Source: Amycolatopsis keratiniphila subsp. keratiniphila (lineage in GTDB: Bacteria > Actinomycetota > Actinomycetes > Mycobacteriales > Pseudonocardiaceae). From it: a stretch of DNA of 64,000 nucleotides. The position numbers and the translations under genes were made by a program. Location of the stretch: positions 1-64,000 of the forward strand of contig NZ_LQMT02000008.1 of the NCBI RefSeq assembly GCF_001620365.2, given 5' to 3'. Below the pieces are notes generated by a model. That model worked only from the letters and a program-made list of their open reading frames with translations, was not told the DNA's origin and made no database searches. Shown here piece after piece: positions 49,433-56,566 of the stretch (positions are counted from its first letter, which is position 1; every line of letters starts with the position of its first letter).

Positions 49433-52421
49433 CGGCCGCCTCCCTGCCGAGTGTGAAGACCTCGCGCAGCGAATCGGTGGACAGCTCGGTGAGCCAGTCC
49501 TCCCCGTCGGTGACGACGAGATCGGCCAGCGCCTCCTTCTTGGTGATGACGTCGTCGATGCGTTCCTCGATGGTTCCGGGACAGACGAATTTCCGCACCT
49601 GGACGCTGCGGCGCTGGCCGATGCGGAACGCGCGGTCGGTGGCCTGTTCCTCCACCGCCGGATTCCACCATCGGTCGAGATGCAGGACGTGGGTGGCGGC
49701 GGTGAGGGTCAGCCCCGCTCCCCCGGTCTTCAGCGACGCGAGCAGGATCGACGGGCCCTCGCCCGACTGGAAGTGCTCGACGATCGAATCGCGGCGCCGC
49801 TGTGACAGCCCGCCGTGCAGGAAGGCGATCTTCACGTTCAGCCGGTGCGAGAGATGCGGCACGAGCAGGTGGCCGAACTCGGCGAACTGGGTGAAGCACA
49901 GCGCGCGGTCGCCGGAGTCCAGGATCTCCGCGAGGAGTTCCTCGAGCCGGTTGACCTTGCCGGAGCGGTGTCCGATCGGCGAACCGTCGTGCAGCAGATG
50001 CGCGGGATGGTTGCAGATCTGCTTGAGCTTGGTGATCGCGGCGAGGATGTTGCCACGCCGTTTGACCCCGGCGCTGTCGGCGATCTTCGTCATCATCTCG
50101 TCCACGGTCGCGCGGTAGAGCGTCACCTGTTCGCGGGTGAGGCGGTATTCCTGCAGGATTTCGATCTTCTCGGGCAGGTCCGCGAGCACGGTGGGGTCGG
50201 TTTTGAGGCGCCGCAACAGGAACGGCCGCGTCAGGCGGCGCAGCTCGGTGGCGGCGGCGAGGTCGCCCCGTCGCTCGATCGGCACCTCGAACCGCTCGCG
50301 GAACTCTTGCCTGCCACCGAGGACGCCGGGGTTGAGCAGATCCGAAAGCGACCACAGGTCGGCGAGCCGGTTCTCCACCGGTGTCCCGGTCAGCGCGACC
50401 CGGTGCCCGGCGGGGATGCGGCGCAGGGCCTGCGCGGGTCCGGTGTTCTGGTTCTTGACCGCCTGCGCCTCGTCGAGCACGAGCCGGTGCCAGCGGACGC
50501 CCGCGAGTTCGTCGGCGTCGCGGGCGGCGGTCGAGTAGGTGGTGACGACGAGATCCGCACCCTCGGTCGGCACGCGGCCGCGGTCGGCGCCGTGATGGAG
50601 GTGGACACGCAACTCCGGGGCGAATTTGGCTGTTTCCCGTTGCCACGTCCCGAGCAGCGACATCGGACAGACCAGCAATGTCGGCTGCCTGTCGTCCTGC
50701 GCTCTCTCCATCGCTTCGAGCGCGAGCAGCTGGACGGTCTTGCCCAGTCCCATGTCGTCGGCGAGGCAGGCCCCGAGCCCGATCGACGTCATGAACGAAA
50801 GCCAGGCGACACCGCGGCTCTGATAGGGCCGCAGCGTCGCGACGAAGGTCGGCGGTGGCTCGACCGGTTCGATGGCGCGCTGGACCCGGCCGGCGAGGAA
50901 GTCGTCGATCCAGCCGTCGGTGGTGACTTCGGTGACCGGCAGCGGTGTTTCGAAGCCGCCGCGGAGCAGCGCGAGCAGGTCCGCCGGCGTGGGCAGCGGC
51001 GGCTTCTCGCGGTCCGGATCGCGGCGGAGATACTCCAGGCCCGCGCGCAGCAGTTCGGGGTCCACGCTCACCCAGCGGCCGCGCAGCCGCACCAACGACG
51101 ACTTCGCGGCGGCGAGCCCGGCGAGTTCCTCGTCGGTCAGCGCGTCCTCCCCGACGGCGAGCGCCCAGCGGTAGGAGGCGAGCTGGTGCCGTCCCAGCCG
51201 GTGCACGGCGGCCTGGTCGACCGGTGCGCCGCGGACGGACAGCTTGAGCGCGAGCTTCCGCCTGCCGCCCCAGCTCGCCGGGAGCTGGACGTCGAATCCG
51301 GCCGCGACCAGCTGTTCCGCGCCGCCGTCGAGGAACTCCACGGCTTCGGCGACGGTGAGGTCGTAGGTGCCCGGCTTCTCGGCATCTACCGCGGGCCCGA
51401 GCAGCGGCAGTACCCCGGCTGCACGCTCCAGCTCGGCGGTGAAGAGACCTTCGGGATCGGTGAACTTCGCGCCCGCCTTGCCGGACCAGACGTCCTCGGC
51501 CGGGAGCAGGAGACTCGGGTCGGCGGTGGAGCGCAGGAGGAAACGCAGCTGCCACTTGGTGCCGTCTCCGGTCTGATCGTCGGGGTCGTCGGCCGGGCCG
51601 TGCAGCGTCGGAACCTCGTCGAGCCGGAGGCAGACCGTACCCTCGGTGAGGTCCGTGTCGCCGATCGCGTCCCAGGCGGCGATGCCCTCCGCGACGATCC
51701 CCATCCGCCCCGGCGACTGGCCGACCCGGTCGTCGGCACTCTTCAGCGCGTGGAGCCACGACCCGAACGGGCCTTCGCGACCGTCGCTTTCCGTGGCATG
51801 CCCCGCGGCACCCAGCCGATCGCGGACTGCGGCGTCGACCAGGGTGTGGAGGGCGTCGGTGACGAGCGCCACCGGATCCGGCCCGGGATGTTCGGCCCGG
51901 CCGACCGGTGGGGTGGCCGCGATCAACGCGCGGACCGCGACCGCGTCACCGCCCCGGGCCACCGGCCGCCAGCGCGCCCGCGCCACGATCTCGTTCCGCA
52001 CGAGCGTCGGCAGCACCCGGCCGCGGCGGACCAGGTCTTCCGCCAGCCGGACGACGGCGCGGAGATGGCGGACCGAAGTGCCGTAACTGACCGTCTCGGC
52101 CAGGTCTTCGAGCTCCGAGGGGTCGACCAGGAGGGCAGGCACCGACCAGGATTCCAGCGTCGGTTCCGGCTGCGGACGGCCACGGATACCCAGTTCGGGC
52201 GAGGCGATCGGGCCGCCGCGCCGCGACGGCAACAGCAGGACGGCGGTCGCCGGTTTGCCGGGATGCAGGGCGGTCAGATCCGCGACCGAGGCGGCGAACG
52301 GATGCGGCCGGGCCGCGCTCGACGGCCGCATCGACGTCGTCGCCGGGCGGTCGCCGTGTTCACCCCAGAGCACGATCCCGCGGCCACGGGACCACAAGCC
52401 GTGCACGACCAGTGGCGACAT
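49425..52421 (-). CDS. SNF2-family DEAD/DEAH helicase (HepA-like)
   Basis: A 998-residue SNF2 translocase. The N-terminal 450 residues belong to the bacterial SNF2_N-associated region; the motor begins near residue 530. Motif I is LADDMGLGKTVQLLALEA, motif II VLDEAQAVKNQ, motif III ALTGTPVENRLADLWSL, and motifs V-VI are SLKTGGAGLTLTAATHVLHL and ATDRAFRIGQRRSVQVRKFV. It uses ATP to move on double-stranded DNA; roles in repair or RNA polymerase recycling are known for relatives. Mycobacterial HelZ is a likely relative. The SWIM gene overlaps its end. GAGGGGG precedes the ATG. It is divergent from the YaaA-like gene. Confidence 0.9.
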   Translation of the reverse strand: MSPLVVHGLWSRGRGIVLWGEHGDRPATTSMRPSSAARPHPFAASVADLTALHPGKPATAVLLLPSRRGGPIASPELGIRGRPQPEPTLESWSVPALLVDPSELEDLAETVSYGTSVRHLRAVVRLAEDLVRRGRVLPTLVRNEIVARARWRPVARGGDAVAVRALIAATPPVGRAEHPGPDPVALVTDALHTLVDAAVRDRLGAAGHATESDGREGPFGSWLHALKSADDRVGQSPGRMGIVAEGIAAWDAIGDTDLTEGTVCLRLDEVPTLHGPADDPDDQTGDGTKWQLRFLLRSTADPSLLLPAEDVWSGKAGAKFTDPEGLFTAELERAAGVLPLLGPAVDAEKPGTYDLTVAEAVEFLDGGAEQLVAAGFDVQLPASWGGRRKLALKLSVRGAPVDQAAVHRLGRHQLASYRWALAVGEDALTDEELAGLAAAKSSLVRLRGRWVSVDPELLRAGLEYLRRDPDREKPPLPTPADLLALLRGGFETPLPVTEVTTDGWIDDFLAGRVQRAIEPVEPPPTFVATLRPYQSRGVAWLSFMTSIGLGACLADDMGLGKTVQLLALEAMERAQDDRQPTLLVCPMSLLGTWQRETAKFAPELRVHLHHGADRGRVPTEGADLVVTTYSTAARDADELAGVRWHRLVLDEAQAVKNQNTGPAQALRRIPAGHRVALTGTPVENRLADLWSLSDLLNPGVLGGRQEFRERFEVPIERRGDLAAATELRRLTRPFLLRRLKTDPTVLADLPEKIEILQEYRLTREQVTLYRATVDEMMTKIADSAGVKRRGNILAAITKLKQICNHPAHLLHDGSPIGHRSGKVNRLEELLAEILDSGDRALCFTQFAEFGHLLVPHLSHRLNVKIAFLHGGLSQRRRDSIVEHFQSGEGPSILLASLKTGGAGLTLTAATHVLHLDRWWNPAVEEQATDRAFRIGQRRSVQVRKFVCPGTIEERIDDVITKKEALADLVVTDGEDWLTELSTDSLREVFTLGREAADD

Positions 52422-52493
52422 GTTCCCCCTCTCCGCGGTCTGGTCCCTCCAGCATGCCCGGCACCGATCAGCGGCCGATCAGCGAGTCGCCGA

Positions 52494-52499
52494 TAGGAT
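52494..52499 (+). promoter_or_regulatory. -10 element of the YaaA-like gene (leaderless)
   Basis: TAGGAT ends 7 nt before the ATG at 52507. No Shine-Dalgarno is visible. Confidence 0.55.
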
Positions 52500-52506
52500 C
52501 ACTTCG

Positions 52507-53124
52507 ATGGAGGCAGCCGACGTTCTCGACGCGATCGATCCGCGCGAGGCATTGACCGTTCTCGGCCCTTCCAAGGCCAAGAACCGAGGCGGGAATGCCG
52601 CGGGAACCGAGACCGCCTGGCCGGAACCGATGCTTCGCGCACGAGCCGAGATCTTGGCGAGGTCCAAGGTCGAAAGCGGCGGCCTGCGGCCCGCGTGGCT
52701 GCGCTACAGCGGGAACTTCTACCGGAATGTCGGCGGCGCGCTGGGTGAGGCGGCCGAGCACGGGCGAACGCTGATCCTCAGCGGCGGCTACGGGATCCTG
52801 CGCGCCGGCGAGCCGATCTCCTACTACGACCGGAAGCTGCGGCTCAGCGACTGGCCGCCGGGAGTGCTCGAAGACGCCGTGCTGGGGGAAGCGCGCCGGA
52901 TCGGCGCGACGAAAGCGGTCACTTTCGTCTCCGCCAGCGCCGATTACGCGAAACTGGCCCGGCGGATCCCTTGGGACATCGAGGCCTTGCTGGTCACGAT
53001 CGAGTTCCACGGTGGCGGCGCGCAGGTCGAGGTGCCCCGGCGGCTGGCCCAGGCCTTCAGCGCGTGGTGGCGCCGGTCGCCGTCGGACTATCCGGCCGGA
53101 ATGGTCGTGGAGGAACTGGGCTGA
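52507..53124 (+). CDS. YaaA/DUF6884-like protein
   Basis: A 205-residue soluble protein. The central WLRYSGNFYRNVGGAL, LILSGGYGILRAGEPISYY and LEDAVLGEARRIGATKAVTF resemble the YaaA/DUF6884 superfamily, which binds DNA or nucleotides and includes peroxide-stress factors and parts of DNA modification systems. The assignment is by pattern and moderately sure. It is leaderless, divergent from the SNF2/SWIM pair and ends 1 nt before the convergent MarR gene. A part in DNA protection with the helicase is possible, but only position supports it. Confidence 0.6.
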   Translation: MEAADVLDAIDPREALTVLGPSKAKNRGGNAAGTETAWPEPMLRARAEILARSKVESGGLRPAWLRYSGNFYRNVGGALGEAAEHGRTLILSGGYGILRAGEPISYYDRKLRLSDWPPGVLEDAVLGEARRIGATKAVTFVSASADYAKLARRIPWDIEALLVTIEFHGGGAQVEVPRRLAQAFSAWWRRSPSDYPAGMVVEELG

Positions 53125-53125
53125 T

Positions 53126-53554
53126 TCACGGCCACTGCGCCTCGGAAAGCACGCGCGCGGCCTTGAGGAACGCCTTCCGGTCGGCGGCCGACAGCCGGCC
53201 GAGCAGCCGTTCCTCCTGCTCCTGGATCCGGGCCTGGGCCGACCGCCGCGACGCGCGGCCCGCCTCGGTGATCCCCAGCAGCCGGACCCGGCGGTCCTTC
53301 GGGTCCGGCTCGCGGGTGATCAGCCCGTCCGCCTGGAGGGTGTCGAGGGTGCCGATGATCCGGGTCTTGTCCGCACCGATCGCCTTGGCGAGAGCGGCCT
53401 GCGTACGGACGGGCCCGTCGTCGAGGGCGCTCAGCACCACGTAGCCCCACATGGTCAACCCGTGCTCGGCCAGCACCGGCGTCTCGGCGTTCATCAGCCG
53501 TCGCATCAGCCCGCCGAGCATCGCCGCGAGATCCGGCCTCCCCTGCTCCGCCAT
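53126..53554 (-). CDS. MarR-family transcriptional regulator
   Basis: A 142-residue winged-helix regulator. TMWGYVVLSALDDGPVRTQA, ALAKAIGADKTRIIGTLDTL and GLITREPDPKDRRVRLLGIT are the MarR HTH and wing. The ATG at 53554 follows TATGGT by 6 nt and has no RBS, so a leaderless transcript is expected. It is divergent from a DinB-like enzyme gene and a perfect 7-bp inverted repeat overlaps that gene's start codon. MarR proteins usually repress such partners and respond to phenolics or oxidants. Confidence 0.88.
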   Translation of the reverse strand: MAEQGRPDLAAMLGGLMRRLMNAETPVLAEHGLTMWGYVVLSALDDGPVRTQAALAKAIGADKTRIIGTLDTLQADGLITREPDPKDRRVRLLGITEAGRASRRSAQARIQEQEERLLGRLSAADRKAFLKAARVLSEAQWP

Positions 53555-53560
53555 GCGCAG

Positions 53561-53566
53561 ACCATA
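53561..53566 (-). promoter_or_regulatory. -10 element of the MarR gene (leaderless)
   Basis: Minus-strand TATGGT ends 6 nt before the ATG at 53554. Confidence 0.55.
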
Positions 53567-53603
53567 CCGACCGAAGTCGCGGAACCGGTTGACGAACTCG
53601 TAC

Positions 53604-53628
53604 GCATACGTAGATGATGTGCGTATGC
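53604..53628. promoter_or_regulatory. MarR operator overlapping the DinB-like gene start
   Basis: GCATACG (53604-53610) and CGTATGC (53622-53628) form a perfect inverted repeat with an 11-bp spacer, centred on the likely -10 TAGATG. The right half contains the ATG at 53625. Binding would block both transcription and initiation of the target. Confidence 0.7.
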
Positions 53629-54233
53629 CTATCGATGACCTTCGCATCCTCGACGCCATCGTGACCCGGGCCAGCCTGGACCTCGTCACCAAGATCACCC
53701 CCGCGGACCTGGCCGAACCGACCCCGTGCAGTGCCTGGACCCTGCACGGCCTGCTGGCGCACATGGCGACCCAGCACCACGGCTTCGCCGCCGCGGCCGA
53801 AGGCGAGAGCCACCTCGACCATTGGCGGCTGGTCCCGCTGGGCGACGACCCCATCGGCACCTACCGCGCCTCGGTGAACCGGGTGCTGAACGCCTTCGTC
53901 CCCCACGACCTCGCCGACCGGAAATTCGCCCTTCCCGAGTTCTCCACCGAAGTCACCTTCACCGCGGAGCAGGCCCTCGGCTTCCATTTCGTCGACTACC
54001 TGGTGCATTCGTGGGACGTGGCCAAAACCCTCGGCCTGCCGATCACGTTCCAGCAGGAGGTCCTTGACGCCGGACTGCGGTTCGCCAAGGCGATCCCGAA
54101 CGGGAAGAGCCGAAACGCGCCGGGCGCGGCGTTCGCGCCGGCCGTCGAAGCGACGGGACAGTCCGATTTGGACACGATCGTCGCCCTGCTGGGCCGTTCC
54201 CCGTCGTGGCCGGATCAGGTGGCCGCGGCGTGA
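53625..54233 (+). CDS. TIGR03086-like metal-binding protein (DinB/maleylpyruvate isomerase fold)
   Basis: A 202-residue protein of the DinB-like four-helix group: TPCSAWTLHGLLAHMATQHH near the N-terminus and FHFVDYLVHSWDVAKTLGLP later. The three His (LLAHMATQHH, LVHSWD) would bind a metal. Family members include mycothiol-dependent maleylpyruvate isomerase, and thiol-dependent transfer or isomerisation with mycothiol is a reasonable guess. The ATG at 53625 lies in the MarR operator. It overlaps the convergent hydrolase gene by 19 nt. Confidence 0.8.
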   Translation: MPIDDLRILDAIVTRASLDLVTKITPADLAEPTPCSAWTLHGLLAHMATQHHGFAAAAEGESHLDHWRLVPLGDDPIGTYRASVNRVLNAFVPHDLADRKFALPEFSTEVTFTAEQALGFHFVDYLVHSWDVAKTLGLPITFQQEVLDAGLRFAKAIPNGKSRNAPGAAFAPAVEATGQSDLDTIVALLGRSPSWPDQVAAA

Positions 54234-55087
54234 CGCGCGGCCTCGAGAATCCGGGCGGTGACAAGGTCAGGCTTCTCCAGCGACAACCCATGAGTGGCCT
54301 TGGGCACGACCTCGACCTCGATGTGCGGGTTCAGTGATGCGAGCCGGGCCGCCACCGCGCGAGCGTCGTGGATGACGCTGCGTTCGCCGACGACGATCCG
54401 GGTGGGCACGTCGATCGCCGCCAGCTCGTCGTCACCGAACAGGTGCATCTCAGGGAGTTGCTGCTTGTACTTGAGCGCGGCGAAGAGCAGAGGCCGCACC
54501 GTGTGCCGCACGCCTGGATCTCCCGACGCCACCAGCCGCAGGAGCCACTTGGGCAGGAACCAGAGGAAGATCTCGCGCAGGCTCCACCAGATGAAGCTCC
54601 GGCCGATCACGCCGAACCCCGCCGCTTCGATGGCGACGACACCCGCGATCCGGGAGGTGGACCGCGTCGCGAGGTTCAGCGCGAGCCAGCCGCCTCGCGA
54701 AACACCGGCGAGGTAGACCTTTTGGTGGTCTGTGTCCGCGAGAACGCCTTCGATGACCTCGGCGAGCCAGTCCGCGCAGTCCTCCACGGACTCGATCGGC
54801 GCGGTCTGGATCGATCGCCCGGGCTCGCCGAGGGAGTCGACCGCGTGGATCCGGTACCGGACGGCGAGTTCGGCGATATGCGGATACCAAGACAGCGACG
54901 TGCCCATCCCACCGGAAAGCAGCACGATCGGCGGGCCGTCCTCAGGCCCGCAACTGCGGACTCGCGTCGGGCCGAATTTCGTCTCGATATCCAACTCTTC
55001 GGCGGGAACCGGCCACTTCCGCAGAATCTCGTCGTAGACGGCGAAGAAGCGCTCTTCGGCCTTTTTGTCGGTGAACTCCCCCAGCAT
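54215..55087 (-). CDS. Alpha/beta hydrolase
   Basis: A 290-residue alpha/beta hydrolase. VLLSGGMGTSLSWYPHIAEL replaces the usual HG oxyanion motif, the nucleophile is Ser in LAGVSRGGWLALNLA, and the His is in VVPKATHGLSLEKPDLV. A lid-like region (FIWWSLREIFLWFLPKWLLR) is very hydrophobic and may contact membranes or lipids. GAGGAGG precedes the ATG at 55087. A TetR operator (55108-55119) lies just upstream and the tetR gene is divergent, so it is likely repressed until a ligand is present. Confidence 0.85.
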   Translation of the reverse strand: MLGEFTDKKAEERFFAVYDEILRKWPVPAEELDIETKFGPTRVRSCGPEDGPPIVLLSGGMGTSLSWYPHIAELAVRYRIHAVDSLGEPGRSIQTAPIESVEDCADWLAEVIEGVLADTDHQKVYLAGVSRGGWLALNLATRSTSRIAGVVAIEAAGFGVIGRSFIWWSLREIFLWFLPKWLLRLVASGDPGVRHTVRPLLFAALKYKQQLPEMHLFGDDELAAIDVPTRIVVGERSVIHDARAVAARLASLNPHIEVEVVPKATHGLSLEKPDLVTARILEAARHAAAT

Positions 55088-55107
55088 CTGGCCTCCTCTG
55101 GTTTTTA

Positions 55108-55119
55108 GTGCACTTGCAC
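55108..55119. promoter_or_regulatory. TetR operator between hydrolase and TetR genes
   Basis: GTGCACTTGCAC is a perfect 5-bp inverted repeat around CT, with TTA and ATAA extending the symmetry on the two sides. It lies 21 bp before the hydrolase start and 56 bp before the tetR start. Confidence 0.6.
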
Positions 55120-55174
55120 CATAACAGTGGGTGGCCATTTCGGCCACCCCTCACCGGCATGGCAGAGTGACCGC

Positions 55175-55780
55175 GTGCCGAAACGTGTGGACCACCAAGA
55201 GCGCAGGCGCGAGATCGCGGAGGCGCTCTTCCGGATCGCCGCCGCCCAAGGACTGCAGGCGGTCACGCTGCGTGCGGTGGCCGCGGAGGCGGGCATCTCG
55301 ATGAACCTGGTGCAGTACTACTTCCCGACCAAGGAAGAGATGCTGCGCTTCTCCTGGCAGCGGATCGTCGAGCTGACCGCGGAGCACGCCGGGAAGACCA
55401 TCGGCGAGGCGATGAAGACCGGTGACGAGCGCATCATCGTGCGCGCCTATCTGACCGCGGTACTGCCGGACGACGAGCGCGCCCGCATGCTCTCCGCCGT
55501 CCAGATCGCGTATTTCGCCGTCGACGTCACGCGCGGCAGCCAGGATCCCGATCAGGAACCGCTTCTGCCCCACCTCGTCCACGCGATCACCGAACTGCTC
55601 CGGGCGGCCCAGGAGAAAGGCGACGTTTCCGCGCACCTCGATCCCCGGCTCGAGGCGGACTCCCTCGCGACGATGTCCGCCGGCCTCGTCACGGCGATCA
55701 TGGTCGACGCCTACACGGCCGAGCGCGCGTCGGAGATCGTCGACTACCGGCTGGACGGGGTGTTCAGCGGCGCTCGATGA
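55175..55780 (+). CDS. TetR-family transcriptional regulator
   Basis: A 201-residue TetR repressor: ALFRIAAAQGLQAVTLRAVA, then GISMNLVQYYFPTKEEMLRF as HTH. The ligand domain follows. GTG 55175 follows CAGAGT by 6 nt, consistent with a leaderless transcript; an earlier in-frame start at 55127 is unlikely. It is divergent from the alpha/beta hydrolase, and the palindrome at 55108-55119 is its probable operator. Its end overlaps the next, convergent tetR gene by 17 nt. Confidence 0.88.
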   Translation: MPKRVDHQERRREIAEALFRIAAAQGLQAVTLRAVAAEAGISMNLVQYYFPTKEEMLRFSWQRIVELTAEHAGKTIGEAMKTGDERIIVRAYLTAVLPDDERARMLSAVQIAYFAVDVTRGSQDPDQEPLLPHLVHAITELLRAAQEKGDVSAHLDPRLEADSLATMSAGLVTAIMVDAYTAERASEIVDYRLDGVFSGAR

Positions 55781-56483
55781 GCGCCTCGATACCGTCCAGG
55801 ATGCGCCCGAGGCCGAACTCGATGTCCGCTTCCTCGATACCTTCTTCGCCGTACGCCTCACCGGAAATCACGGCGGCGACGCGGGTGTAGCCCCGCTCTT
55901 CGAGACGCGGCCCCAGAAACGAGCCCAGGGCCCGGACCCGATCAGGAGGGCTCGCGTTCACGTCCCGGAGCAACGAGGCGGTGCTGCGGACCCATCCGTC
56001 GACCAGTACCGCGCAGCCCGTGACGTCCTGAGCGTTCAGCCCTGAATCGGCCATCCCCTCAAGGAAGTTCTCCAGCCACCCCAAGAGATTCGGCGTACTG
56101 GGCGCGCTTCGCACCGGCAGGTCGATCAGCCACGGATGACGACGGCAGCGTTCGAGGAGCGCGCGAGCCCAGGCGGTGACCGCGGCGCGCCAATCGCCAG
56201 GCGTCGATTTCGGCGGCGGACCCCAGGCCGCTTCGGCCACGAGGACGAGCAGTTCCTCTTTCGAGCTCAGATACCGGTAAAGCGCGTTCGCGGTGACGCC
56301 GAGGCGTTTGGCGATCGAAGGCATGGACAGTGCCGCATAGCCCTCCGCGTCGGCCTGCGCGATGGCCGCGTCGACGATCTGCTCGAGGCTGTATCCCGGT
56401 TTCGGCCCGCGCCGGGGCGCCGGAGCGTGCCCCCAGGCCAGCGCCGTACCCGGCGGCAGCAACTCGATCTCGACGTCGTCCAT
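55764..56483 (-). CDS. TetR-family transcriptional regulator
   Basis: A 239-residue TetR regulator. After a short N-terminal arm, the HTH is IVDAAIAQADAEGYAALSMP followed by AKRLGVTANALYRYLSSKEE. The C-terminal domain resembles TetR_C_1, found in regulators of export and antibiotic functions. ATG 56483 is preferred. It is divergent from the carotenoid oxygenase gene, and two 13-bp direct repeats lie between them, so it likely controls that gene. Confidence 0.88.
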   Translation of the reverse strand: MDDVEIELLPPGTALAWGHAPAPRRGPKPGYSLEQIVDAAIAQADAEGYAALSMPSIAKRLGVTANALYRYLSSKEELLVLVAEAAWGPPPKSTPGDWRAAVTAWARALLERCRRHPWLIDLPVRSAPSTPNLLGWLENFLEGMADSGLNAQDVTGCAVLVDGWVRSTASLLRDVNASPPDRVRALGSFLGPRLEERGYTRVAAVISGEAYGEEGIEEADIEFGLGRILDGIEALIERR

Positions 56484-56513
56484 CGGGGCATTGTTGCATC
56501 CAAAACCGGTAAA

Positions 56514-56542
56514 GGCATACACTGTTCATGGCATACACAGTT
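56514..56542. promoter_or_regulatory. Direct repeats GGCATACAC(T/A)GTT between TetR and oxygenase genes
   Basis: Copies at 56514-56526 and 56530-56542 differ at one base and are 16 bp apart. ACTGT and ACAGT ends also give a small inverted repeat (56521-56541). They fit a TetR-type operator for both genes. Confidence 0.55.
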
Positions 56543-56566
56543 ACGTCACGAACTGGGGGATCGACC

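Noticed and set aside
49815-52496. An 893-codon plus-strand frame opposite the SNF2 helicase
   Set aside because: The opposite strand has all SNF2 motifs. This frame is a compositional shadow without recognisable motifs.
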